Below are positions 19,818-27,847 of a stretch of 48,524 nt of DNA, piece after piece (positions within the stretch are counted from its first letter, which is position 1; each line of letters opens with the position of its first letter). The position numbers and the translations under genes were made by a program. The stretch comes from WTJO01 sp965660165 (GTDB lineage: Bacteria; Pseudomonadota; Alphaproteobacteria; Puniceispirillales; Puniceispirillaceae): positions 1 through 48,524 of the forward strand of contig CBFHYU010000015.1 of NCBI GenBank assembly GCA_965660165.1. Reading direction: 5' to 3'. The notes beneath the pieces are model-generated. The model was not told where the DNA came from and did no database searches. It worked only from the letters and a program-made list of their open reading frames with translations.

Positions 19818-20744
19818 TTAGCCCTCATCATTGGTAAGCGGATCATATTCTGTGCTGTCAATCGCATCTGCTAGCCGCATGGTGGCTGAGCCTGGCGCAA
19901 GCGGTTGTGGCTGAGAGGGGGATGGCGACCAGCCTGTTAGTGTAATCAGCTCAAAACTAGCAACTATCTGGCCATCTTCATTGGAAAATTCACGCTGATA
20001 AATTTCAGCCGCTTTCATAAATAGCGCCTTTGTGGCAAAGCTTCGGCTTCGCGCATGCAATGCATTTTGCTCTCCCATCCCTCTTAAATCTGCCATCAAA
20101 CGGAACAGGTTTGGATAGGTTACATCAATCAATTCAGCATCTATCACAGGCAATGCAAAGCCTGCACGTTGCATCACCCCCCCTAGATCGCGAATATCTG
20201 CCATTGGCACTGTACGTGCGCTCATACCGCCATATAGCTCTGTTTCTGCTGCAACAAGCACTTGCCGTAATTCTTGTAAACTGCGCCCCCCTAGCAAATT
20301 GGCCACAAAAAACCCATCTGGGCGCAATCCAAGTCTGGCTTGTGTAAGCACGCCTGGTAAATCATCAATCCAATGCAAAAACATAGCAGAGATAATCGCA
20401 TCAAACTGGGCAGGCATTATAGGCAGAGGGTTGAGCTCAGAACAATATGTATGCGCCCCATTTTCACTGGCAATATCTGCGAATTTTTGCGCAATTTCAA
20501 GCTGGGTAAAGCGCATATTCAGATGATATAGATCAGAGGCAGATAATGCAGATACCATCTCACCTGAATGACAGCCAATATCTAAAATATCATTAAAGCG
20601 TCGCCGAACCAGCCCAAGCCGTTCAACCAGCCTGTCAACACCAAGCTGTTTCAGGAAATTAAATTCGGAAAAGCCAGAGGCCGCCCTATTCCGGTGCTGT
20701 GTTAATGCCGCAAGATCAAAAATTTGGGGCGGTTGTAACGTCAT
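19818..20744 (-). CDS. SAM-dependent methyltransferase, NDUFAF5/BioC-like
   Basis: A 308-residue class I methyltransferase. The N-terminus IFDLAALTQHRNRAA and the block FLKQLGVDRLVERLGLV are typical of the NDUFAF5 (C20orf7) family. The glycine motif is LDIGCHSGEM, motif II ends in FDAIISAMFLHWIDDLP, and FFVANLLGGRSLQELR follows. Mitochondrial NDUFAF5 hydroxylates an arginine of a complex I subunit rather than methylating. Bacterial homologues are also annotated as malonyl-ACP methyltransferase (BioC). The NDUFAF5 similarity seems stronger to me, but the role is open. It is divergent from comF. Confidence 0.82.
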   Translation of the reverse strand: MTLQPPQIFDLAALTQHRNRAASGFSEFNFLKQLGVDRLVERLGLVRRRFNDILDIGCHSGEMVSALSASDLYHLNMRFTQLEIAQKFADIASENGAHTYCSELNPLPIMPAQFDAIISAMFLHWIDDLPGVLTQARLGLRPDGFFVANLLGGRSLQELRQVLVAAETELYGGMSARTVPMADIRDLGGVMQRAGFALPVIDAELIDVTYPNLFRLMADLRGMGEQNALHARSRSFATKALFMKAAEIYQREFSNEDGQIVASFELITLTGWSPSPSQPQPLAPGSATMRLADAIDSTEYDPLTNDEG

Positions 20745-20904
20745 AAGCTCATCTACAGGCTAGAGGGGTTTTCCACTTATTCAGGTATGGGTTAACGATT
20801 TATTCAGGCCTTTGCCCTATCATACTCCAAAATAATACGCGAGGAGGATATGTCCTCATTACATCGCTGATAATGGCATATATCATAGTGGCATAAATAA
20901 TAAT

Positions 20905-21681
20905 ATGTATAACAGATTATCCAGCATTTTCAGACTGCCAACTAGCAAACAGACATATCGGCTGTTTCAGCCTATGGCAGATATGTTACTACCTGGCTGT
21001 TGTGTGCTGTGCCGCACCCCTGCCCAAAGCCATCAATTATGCCGTGATTGCTGGCACGGGCTGGCGCTGATTGCACCGCCAATCTGCCAGATTTGTGGCA
21101 GGCCGCAAGCCTATAAGACACCAGATGGCCTATGTTCCATCTGTAGCCTAACCACCCCTATTTTTGCGCATATTCGCGCTGTTTGCCGATATAATGCAAC
21201 CGCGCGAGACCTGTTAACTGGATTTAAGCATGCAGGCAAACTAGACAGAACACCGCTTCTTGGCGCACTATGTTTGGCGTTGTATGAGTCTATCTGTGCA
21301 GATAATAGTCTGGTTGTAGCTGTGCCACTTCATCCATTGAGATATCTAAGGCGAGGCTATAATCAGTCAGCTGAGCTTGCAAGATGGCTATTTCAGCACA
21401 GCAGACCACATATACGACATGCCGAATTTGCGCCAAATCTATTGCTGAGGCAAAGGCATACCCCCTCAATGGCAGGTAAAGACAAAACAGCCAGAAGGCG
21501 AAATGTGCGAAACGCCTTTGCGGTTAATCCGAACAGTGATGATGACTGGAAATGCCGTCCAATTTTGCTAATTGATGATGTGATGACAACAGGTGCAACC
21601 CTGCAAAGCTGTGCCGATACATTAACCTCAGCAGGCCATAACAACACTATCTCTGCACTTGTCTTTGCCAGAGTATTATAG
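20905..21681 (+). CDS. comF: ComF-family phosphoribosyltransferase-like protein
   Basis: A 258-residue ComF protein. The N-terminal part carries a zinc-finger set of cysteines (CCVLC, CRDCW, CQICG, CSIC between about residues 32 and 82). The C-terminal phosphoribosyltransferase fold has VAVPLHPLRYLRRGYNQS and the PRPP-binding motif ILLIDDVMTTGAT. ComF takes part in DNA uptake in transformable bacteria. In many alphaproteobacteria it is kept without obvious competence genes, so its physiological role here is uncertain. Its position before grxC and a nitrilase gene is a familiar alphaproteobacterial order. Confidence 0.93.
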   Translation: MYNRLSSIFRLPTSKQTYRLFQPMADMLLPGCCVLCRTPAQSHQLCRDCWHGLALIAPPICQICGRPQAYKTPDGLCSICSLTTPIFAHIRAVCRYNATARDLLTGFKHAGKLDRTPLLGALCLALYESICADNSLVVAVPLHPLRYLRRGYNQSAELARWLFQHSRPHIRHAEFAPNLLLRQRHTPSMAGKDKTARRRNVRNAFAVNPNSDDDWKCRPILLIDDVMTTGATLQSCADTLTSAGHNNTISALVFARVL

Positions 21682-21742
21682 CTGAAATCATTGCAATCAT
21701 CTATTATCAACACTAGATATTAGAACAAGACTATCAGCGTAC

Positions 21743-22018
21743 ATGAAACAGAAGATGCCTATGCCCAAGATTGAAATCTATACCACCATGCTATGCCCAT
21801 ATTGTCATGCTGCCAAACGGCTATTGAAATCCAAAAGTCAGCCTTTCACAGAGATTGATGTAACAGCAGATAGAGCTGGGCGCGAGCAGATGATGAAACG
21901 TGCCAATGGCCGACATACTGTACCGCAGATTTTTATAGATGAAGATCATATTGGCGGATGTGATGATTTGATGGCACTTGAGCGCGCAGGTGCGCTTGAT
22001 GCGTTGCTGGCTAGCTAG
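21743..22018 (+). CDS. grxC: Glutaredoxin 3
   Basis: A 91-residue glutaredoxin with the dithiol active site C18-P-Y-C21 near the N-terminus, then the cis-proline TVPQIFID and the GSH-binding GGCDDLM. It reduces protein disulfides and glutathione mixed disulfides using glutathione. Later in-frame ATGs at 21755 and 21761 are possible starts. The first gives a short basic extension. It is 61 nt after comF and 11 nt before the nitrilase gene, so the three are probably one transcript with a shared thiol theme. Confidence 0.95.
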   Translation: MKQKMPMPKIEIYTTMLCPYCHAAKRLLKSKSQPFTEIDVTADRAGREQMMKRANGRHTVPQIFIDEDHIGGCDDLMALERAGALDALLAS

Positions 22019-22029
22019 GAGACAGATAT

Positions 22030-22845
22030 ATGGTGATACGCGCGGCAATTTTGCAATATTGCGCACAAGGCACAGTAGCAGAAACCCTGCCTATCATTGA
22101 CAGGCTTGTTAGTCAGGCTGCCTCAGATTCTGCCACGCTGGTTAGCCTTCCAGAATGTGCAACCTTTCTGGCCAAAAACAAAGAGGCCTTATTTCAGCAG
22201 GCAGAATCCCCAGAAGATAGCCCCAGCCTGTCACACCTTTCCTCACTTGCTGCTAGCTATGGTTTGTATTTTCATGTCGGCTCATTGATGATGCGTGACA
22301 GAGGCCAAGATAAATGCGCCAACAGAGCCTATCTGATCTCGCCCACAGGTGAGATTATCAGCCACTATGACAAAATTCATATGTTCACCGCCTCAGTTGG
22401 GGATGGCAAAATATATAATGAAGCAGATAGTTTTGAAGCTGGCACTAAGGCTGTAAGCTGTAATACGCCTATCGGGCATTTTGGCATCAGTATCTGTTAT
22501 GACGTAAGGTTTCCCCATCTTTACCGCAAGCTAGCGCTAGCAGGCGCAAAAATTCTTTGTATTCCCGCTGCCTTTACCGAAGTAACAGGCAAGGCACATT
22601 GGCATATTTTGCTTCGCGCGCGCGCCATTGAGACAGGGTGTTTTGTTCTGGCTGCCGCTCAATATGGCACTCATGCAGATGGCAGGCGCACTTTTGGGCA
22701 TGGGCTGATCATAAATCCATGGGGCGAGGTGCTAGCTGATGCTAAACAGCAGGATGAAGCAGTGATGATAGCTGATCTTAATCTTGATGAGGTTGATAGT
22801 GCCAGAAGGGCAATTCCAAGCTTGGTTAATAACCAGCTCGCCTAG
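22030..22845 (+). CDS. Carbon-nitrogen hydrolase (Nit1/Nit2-like amidase)
   Basis: A 271-residue nitrilase-superfamily enzyme with the catalytic triad visible: E42 in SLPECA, K115 in YDKIHMF, and C156 in ISICYDVRFPHLY. The DKIHMF and CYDVRFP motifs place it in the Nit1/Nit2 branch, which hydrolyses deaminated glutathione or omega-amides of oxoglutarate and oxosuccinate. The adjacent glutaredoxin gene (11 nt upstream) fits a link with glutathione metabolite repair, though that is inference. It ends 6 bp from the convergent accA gene. Confidence 0.92.
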   Translation: MVIRAAILQYCAQGTVAETLPIIDRLVSQAASDSATLVSLPECATFLAKNKEALFQQAESPEDSPSLSHLSSLAASYGLYFHVGSLMMRDRGQDKCANRAYLISPTGEIISHYDKIHMFTASVGDGKIYNEADSFEAGTKAVSCNTPIGHFGISICYDVRFPHLYRKLALAGAKILCIPAAFTEVTGKAHWHILLRARAIETGCFVLAAAQYGTHADGRRTFGHGLIINPWGEVLADAKQQDEAVMIADLNLDEVDSARRAIPSLVNNQLA

Positions 22846-22851
22846 CAAACA

Positions 22852-23811
22852 TCATGCACTCAGAGATAAATCTCCGATCTTGATATATTTATCTGCCCTG
22901 TCTGAGATTAACGCATCGCCAGATTTGTCTGTAAGCTCAGCAAGCTGAGCTGAAATACTAGCAGATAAGGTATCTAGCGCTGTCTTAATATTGCGGTGAG
23001 CGCCCCCAAGAGGTTCTTTTACAATATCGTCTATTACCCCTAATGCCAGCATATCATCTGCTGTTAGCCGCAAGGCTTCTGCGGCGATTTGGGCTTTATC
23101 TGCGGATCGCCACAAAATAGAGGCACAGCCTTCAGGAGAAATCACAGAATAGACAGCATGTTCAAACATCAATACCCGATTGCCAGTTGCCAGCGCAATC
23201 GCGCCGCCAGACCCGCCCTCACCAATGATGGTTGAGATAAAGGGGGTAGATACATTCAAACAGGCATGAATTGATTGGGCAATCGCTTCTGCCTGCCCAC
23301 GTTCTTCAGCCCCGCGTCCTGGATAGGCGCCTGCTGTATCAACAAAGCTAAGCACTGGCAGATTAAAACGGCTTGCCATTTCCATTAGTCTGATCGCCTT
23401 GCGATAACCCTCTGGCCGCACCATGCCAAAATTCCGCTTAATGCGCTGTTCGGTGGTGCTACCCTTTTCAGTACCCATCACCATAACAGGCCGACCATTA
23501 AATCTGGCCATGCCGCCAATAATGGCAAAATCCTCTGCATAGGCTCTATCACCAGACAGCTCAATAAACTCATCAAACAGATGGTCGATAATCTGGACTA
23601 GCTTAGGTCGTTCGGGATGACGTGCAACCTGTACTTTTTCCCATGCGCCAAGCTTTGCATAGGTGGTTTCAAGTTCTTTATCAATGCGCAGTTGAAGCTT
23701 GCCAATTTCTTCGGCAATATTGACCCCCGTATCACCCCCAAGATGCCGTAATTCCTCGATCTTGCCTTCTAGTGCTGCAACAGGCTTTTCAAAATCCAGA
23801 AAATGACTCAT
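22852..23811 (-). CDS. accA: Acetyl-CoA carboxylase carboxyltransferase subunit alpha
   Basis: AccA pairs with AccD to move the carboxyl group from biotin to acetyl-CoA, giving malonyl-CoA for fatty acid synthesis. The 319-residue length is normal. Family motifs include LDFEKPVAALEGKIEELR at the start, RPKLVQIIDHLFDEF, MARFNGRPVMVMGTEKG, DTAGAYPGRGAEERGQAEAI and the oxyanion-hole region GEGGSGGAIALATGN. It is the last gene of the leftward cluster, 41 nt after xerD. Confidence 0.97.
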   Translation of the reverse strand: MSHFLDFEKPVAALEGKIEELRHLGGDTGVNIAEEIGKLQLRIDKELETTYAKLGAWEKVQVARHPERPKLVQIIDHLFDEFIELSGDRAYAEDFAIIGGMARFNGRPVMVMGTEKGSTTEQRIKRNFGMVRPEGYRKAIRLMEMASRFNLPVLSFVDTAGAYPGRGAEERGQAEAIAQSIHACLNVSTPFISTIIGEGGSGGAIALATGNRVLMFEHAVYSVISPEGCASILWRSADKAQIAAEALRLTADDMLALGVIDDIVKEPLGGAHRNIKTALDTLSASISAQLAELTDKSGDALISDRADKYIKIGDLSLSA

Positions 23812-23852
23812 CTAAGTGAACTCCGATTGGGGCAGTGATATTAGGCTAAAGT

Positions 23853-24755
23853 TTAGTCTTTTTTGTGTTTGTCTGCAAGGGGATGGGCGTGATTTACAAG
23901 TCCAGCAAGGCGCTCAGGACGGGTATGTGTATAAATCTGGGTTGTAGAAATATCTGCATGACCAAGCAATATCTGCAAACTTCTGAGATCTGCCCCCCGA
24001 TTAAGCATGTGGGTTGCAAAGGAATGACGCAATATATGCGGGCTGACCTTCGCGGGCTCTATGCCTGCAATGTGGGCAAGCTGTTTCAGCAATTGGCTGA
24101 ATTTCTGCCTGCTCATCTGCCCTGTTGTATCACCCATTAGCTGGTCATGATCTGCAATACCGTTTTTATCGCGCATCTCGCACCATCTCAACGCTGTTTC
24201 GATCGCTATCTTAGTGAGCGGGACAAGCCGTTCTTTTCCGCCTTTGCCTGTCACAAGAAGCATCTGGTTTTCTGGCTTAATGGCACTTGTTTTAATATCA
24301 AGAAGCTCAGATATCCTAAGCCCTGCCGCATATAGCAATTCAAGCCCTGCGGCCATCCTAATTCTATGCGGTTCAGCCAGCTTGGCACAGGCAGATATTA
24401 GTCTGGCTACCTCGTCCTCTGACAGGCTTTTCGGCAGTTGTTTTGCCTGTTTTGGGGTATCTATGTGCAAACATGGATTATCACGTCTTATGCCTTCTGC
24501 AATTTGCCAGACCATGAAATGACGCAATGCAGATAATCGTCTGGATATGGTCGCAGCAGACAGATGCTGGCGGTGCCAAAGCCCTAATATTTTGGATATG
24601 TCATCTGCTGTTACATGCTCAAACCCAGTATTGGCAGGCAATGCGTCTGCGGTAAGCGCTAAATCAGACCGATAGGCATCAAGCGTGTGGATAGATGCGC
24701 CCTGTTCGGCAGATAATGTGATAATAAATTGTTCTATCACCCTATCTTGTGACAT
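23853..24755 (-). CDS. xerD: Site-specific tyrosine recombinase XerD
   Basis: A 300-residue integrase-family recombinase that resolves chromosome dimers at dif together with XerC. The N-terminal SAM-like core-binding domain (about 1-90) is followed by the catalytic domain with all six residues: Arg in AAGLRISELL, Lys in GKGGKERLVPL, His and Arg in HILRHSFATHML, His in LLGHADIS and the nucleophilic Tyr in TTQIYTHTRPERL. The chromosomal setting next to accA, single-gene context and lack of phage genes argue for Xer rather than a prophage integrase. XerD is more likely than XerC from this neighbourhood, but the two are hard to tell apart by eye. Confidence 0.9.
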   Translation of the reverse strand: MSQDRVIEQFIITLSAEQGASIHTLDAYRSDLALTADALPANTGFEHVTADDISKILGLWHRQHLSAATISRRLSALRHFMVWQIAEGIRRDNPCLHIDTPKQAKQLPKSLSEDEVARLISACAKLAEPHRIRMAAGLELLYAAGLRISELLDIKTSAIKPENQMLLVTGKGGKERLVPLTKIAIETALRWCEMRDKNGIADHDQLMGDTTGQMSRQKFSQLLKQLAHIAGIEPAKVSPHILRHSFATHMLNRGADLRSLQILLGHADISTTQIYTHTRPERLAGLVNHAHPLADKHKKD

Positions 24756-24785
24756 TACCAGCCACCCACATCAAGCTCACCCATG

Positions 24786-26747
24786 CTAGCTTCCGACATG
24801 CGAGAGATGAAGGCGCAACAGATGCGCGGCGATTGCTTCATTTGCAAGCCTGTCTGCTTCGTCATATAAGCCAATCTGTTTCAGGGCGCTCATAATCTGG
24901 ACAATATCATCAGGGGCAATCCAGCCCAAATCAGCATTATCTATCAGATGGGCGGCTAGCAGAATTGTCTTGCCAACTTGCCCATTCTGGCTTGCAAGAT
25001 TAAGTGCCTGCTGTGCAGCAAAGCTTACTTCGCGATAGCGCATAGATAAAGAGGCATCTGTGTTTTCAGCTTCGCTTTTAGCAAGTGCCATCCAGTCTTG
25101 ATCTTCTATCTCAACCCCTTTTGCCCGCAAAATAGGTAGCAAAGATAGCGCCTTTGCATCATCTATCTGGCGCCAGCTTACCTTATCATCAAGTCCTGCC
25201 GATAATAGCCTCTGGGCAGATTTTGCAGCGCTGGCTATCAAGGTGGTATCTTGCGGATTATAGATAGCGCGCACCATCTCAAAGCCATCAGATAATTCTT
25301 CTGGCACTGAATCTGTGCTGGCCATTCTAGCCGTTATCAGATTGGCATAAAATGGCAACATTCCATAGGCGCGCCGAGCCTTCACTTCGGCAACAAATGA
25401 TTTCATGATCAGCAAATCTGTATCTGCTGACTGTCTTTCAGACAGTCCAATCCATAGATAAGCACTTGGCAGACCTTCTTCTGATATTCGGCCATCTTCA
25501 GTAATGATCTGTGTATCAATTTCGGCAAGCGCTGCCTCAACAGGCTGATTTTCTGCGCCTTGAGCCCGCCATAATGTCTGAGCTTGTTGGGCTGTGATCA
25601 AGCCTCTGATATAGCTATCATAGCTGGTGTTAATTGCGGCATCAGATTCCAAATAGCGAAATGAGCTGCTTGCCTGTATCATAGAGGCAGGCAATGTTTC
25701 AAACGCATCACGCGAAATCTGCTCATGGGCGGCATCCATCAGCACCAGATGCAAAAAGCTTAGATTATCTAGATCAAGCGATATCGAGTCACGCCTGCCA
25801 AGAAGCAGGTCAGTCAGCATGAAGAAATTAACGTCTTCTTCGGCATTTGTGCTAAGCATATCAGACAGAATATCTGCCGCAAATGACGCTTTCATGCGGT
25901 CGCCAACCAAAATAAGACATACGATATTTGCCTTTTGCCAAAACCCGTCCAGTGATTGCAACGCATTGGCCTGAGCTTCGGCGCAGGCAGTATCATCTGC
26001 CCGTCTTACCAGATCATAATCTACTTGCCATTGCCGCCATTCCGCCCATCTATCATCATCAGGCAACAGGCGTGTCATCTGTGAGAGGCGATCAGACTGC
26101 CCTGAGCCTGCTAGCCAATTTAGCCGTGCAGATACCAGTGTTTCTATCAATTTCTCATCGCCTTCAGGCGGCAGTGCTGGCTGAGTAATCACCGCATGAA
26201 CCAGCTCACGCATGGTCTTGGATGCGCTGATAAATGGCGCATGTTCAACCAAAAATACTGCATCCTGCATCTGAGTTTGCGACCACAACATGGAATTGAT
26301 AATAGCTGGCTGATCAGCCAGCGCTTTCAGTCCGATTGTCGATAACCCTAGCTGAGATACTGAGTTCCGCCCAATTCTGTTTAAGGGCTGAGTTGTGCGT
26401 TCTTCAGCCGCCTGCTCTGTGGTTGCTGCCTCAGATTCTGTCCCAGAGTCTAATGCTGGTTTATCGAGTGTTTGCATGGCGCTATCAGCGTCTGATTGCG
26501 CCAAACCTGAGGCTGATATTGAGCTATCCTGATCATCCTCCATCAACGAGATAAGGTCGCCAATTTCATCCTCTGCGTTAGGCTGATTAGATGTCTGAGG
26601 TGTGTTTTGGGCAGTGGGCGCCAGCACAGTAAGGCTTGTAACACCATTGCGCCTATCCGCATCAGACGGCGTCTGAGCATAGCCAGAGGCGCTAAACAAC
26701 AAGGCTAAGCCTGTCATAACAGCCAGTATTTTCTTGCTATAAATCAT
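24786..26747 (-). CDS. Exported protein of unknown function, helical-repeat-like
   Basis: A 653-residue protein I cannot assign to a named family. Residues 1-24 are a clear signal peptide ending SGYAQT. Residues ~30-140 are low-complexity and acidic/Gln/Ser/Thr-rich, probably disordered. From ~145 to the end it is Ala- and Leu-rich and looks like stacked amphipathic helices. There is a cysteine pair at C255 and C277 (TAC and NIVC) that could form a periplasmic disulfide. Homologues in Rhodospirillales are, as I recall, labelled 'antifreeze glycopeptide' polyproteins from low-complexity matches, which says nothing about function. It is upstream of xerD by 30 nt and downstream of a 45-residue membrane protein, in one probable operon. 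A role in envelope assembly or division is a guess. Confidence 0.85.
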   Translation of the reverse strand: MIYSKKILAVMTGLALLFSASGYAQTPSDADRRNGVTSLTVLAPTAQNTPQTSNQPNAEDEIGDLISLMEDDQDSSISASGLAQSDADSAMQTLDKPALDSGTESEAATTEQAAEERTTQPLNRIGRNSVSQLGLSTIGLKALADQPAIINSMLWSQTQMQDAVFLVEHAPFISASKTMRELVHAVITQPALPPEGDEKLIETLVSARLNWLAGSGQSDRLSQMTRLLPDDDRWAEWRQWQVDYDLVRRADDTACAEAQANALQSLDGFWQKANIVCLILVGDRMKASFAADILSDMLSTNAEEDVNFFMLTDLLLGRRDSISLDLDNLSFLHLVLMDAAHEQISRDAFETLPASMIQASSSFRYLESDAAINTSYDSYIRGLITAQQAQTLWRAQGAENQPVEAALAEIDTQIITEDGRISEEGLPSAYLWIGLSERQSADTDLLIMKSFVAEVKARRAYGMLPFYANLITARMASTDSVPEELSDGFEMVRAIYNPQDTTLIASAAKSAQRLLSAGLDDKVSWRQIDDAKALSLLPILRAKGVEIEDQDWMALAKSEAENTDASLSMRYREVSFAAQQALNLASQNGQVGKTILLAAHLIDNADLGWIAPDDIVQIMSALKQIGLYDEADRLANEAIAAHLLRLHLSHVGS

Positions 26748-26833
26748 CTTGACCCCATATGGTTAACCCTATGTTTTATTTGATTTTTTGGGGGATTCTG
26801 AAGCTTCTTTATCGGTTTTCTGTCTAGGTTGGT

Positions 26834-26971
26834 CTAGTTTGCAAACCGGCTATCAGGCAGTGTTTTTGAGATTTCAACTGATGGGGCAGGAATATGCCAG
26901 TTAGATAAAAACACGATGCCAATGCCAATTATCGCAAAAAACACGATGCCAATCATAACAGAATGTCTCAT
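26834..26971 (-). CDS. 45-residue single-pass membrane miniprotein
   Basis: A short gene starting at the ATG at 26971, with AGGGG about 6 nt upstream. The protein is one hydrophobic helix (residues 5-22), then WHIPAP (25-30) and an SVEISKTLPDSRF tail. A short helix followed by a W-x-IPAP and VEK-x-LPDxRF-like tail is, from memory, a recurring pattern in small proteins at this locus in Rhodospirillales. This makes it a likely real gene rather than chance. The N-in or N-out topology is unclear. It precedes the 653-residue exported protein by 86 bp in the same direction. Function is unknown. A longer frame to 27106 exists but has no Shine-Dalgarno site. Confidence 0.72.
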   Translation of the reverse strand: MRHSVMIGIVFFAIIGIGIVFLSNWHIPAPSVEISKTLPDSRFAN

Positions 26972-27151
26972 ACCTATCCCCTTACACCCTTTATATGCCT
27001 GACGTAAATAAACCCCAGAGCCTCGCACATCACATATGTTATTCTTATCATATAGTTTGTCATAGTGACAGAATATGGCTGATTTAGGGCAAAAGGTCAG
27101 CAACAAATTGTTCTACCTGCAAGGCAGACTATTCATTTTTGTGGTTTTTTA

Positions 27152-27173
27152 CGCCTCACAGAGGCGCTTTTTT
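27152..27173 (+). terminator. Orphan intrinsic terminator upstream of aroK
   Basis: CGCCTC-ACA-GAGGCG followed by C and six T residues (27168-27173) is a compact Rho-independent terminator on the plus strand. There is no plus-strand gene upstream of it, since the neighbouring genes on the left are transcribed leftwards. It therefore ends either a short leader transcript in front of aroK (77 bp downstream) or an unannotated small RNA of up to about 100-150 nt starting in 27000-27100. Confidence 0.65.
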
Positions 27174-27250
27174 CCTATCAGTCCTTTATTTTCATGGCAA
27201 ATTCTGCTTAGTCTAACAGCCTTGATATGCAGCATTCATCATAAGCTATT

Positions 27251-27847
27251 GTGAACAAAACTATGACACCAATTTCAGGCAAACATAAACGCTCCTATCG
27301 TATCGCTACCTCAAAGCCTATTGTCCTTGTAGGTATGATGGGGTCAGGAAAAACAGCGCTTGGTAGTCGGCTGGCTCAGTTATTATCTGTTGAGTTCGTT
27401 GATAGTGACAGTGTGATTGAACAGCAGGCAGGGTTGAGCATAAGAGATATTTTTGATATTGGCGGAGAAGCAAAATTCAGGGATTTGGAATTTAGAGTTA
27501 TCTCTGATCTGATAGCTATCCCCAATCGAATTATTGCTACTGGCGGCGGCGCATTTTGTCAGCCCAAGATACGGTCATTGATAGGCGCCCACGCAACAAG
27601 CCTATGGCTAGATGCTGACCCTGATGTATTGCTTGCCAGAATTGGTAATACAGAGTCCCGCCCGTTGCTAGCCACAGGTGACCCGCTTGCTATTCTTAGC
27701 CAGCTTGCATCAGAACGGAAGGCAGATTATGCTAAAGCTGATATTTCTGTTCGAACAGGGCTTGTCTCACATAACAAAGCTTTGGAAACTGTGGTGAACG
27801 CGCTGATAAAGGCCAACATTATACTGCCTGCCGGAGAGCAAGCATGA
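27251..27847 (+). CDS. aroK: Shikimate kinase
   Basis: Shikimate kinase phosphorylates shikimate with ATP, the fifth step of the chorismate pathway. The 198-residue protein has the Walker A motif GMMGSGKTALG, the shikimate-binding D-S-D (FVDSDSVIEQ), the FRDLE block and the GGGAF motif. The N-terminal ~20 residues precede the kinase fold, so the start may be the GTG at 27251 or the ATG at 27263. Neither has a clear Shine-Dalgarno site. Its stop overlaps the start of aroB by 4 nt (ATGA), so translation is coupled. An orphan terminator lies 77 bp upstream. Confidence 0.96.
   Translation: MNKTMTPISGKHKRSYRIATSKPIVLVGMMGSGKTALGSRLAQLLSVEFVDSDSVIEQQAGLSIRDIFDIGGEAKFRDLEFRVISDLIAIPNRIIATGGGAFCQPKIRSLIGAHATSLWLDADPDVLLARIGNTESRPLLATGDPLAILSQLASERKADYAKADISVRTGLVSHNKALETVVNALIKANIILPAGEQA

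Noticed and set aside
23853..24755. Tyrosine recombinase as an integrase of a mobile element
   Set aside because: No attachment repeats, tRNA target or phage genes nearby; sequence and neighbourhood fit XerD.
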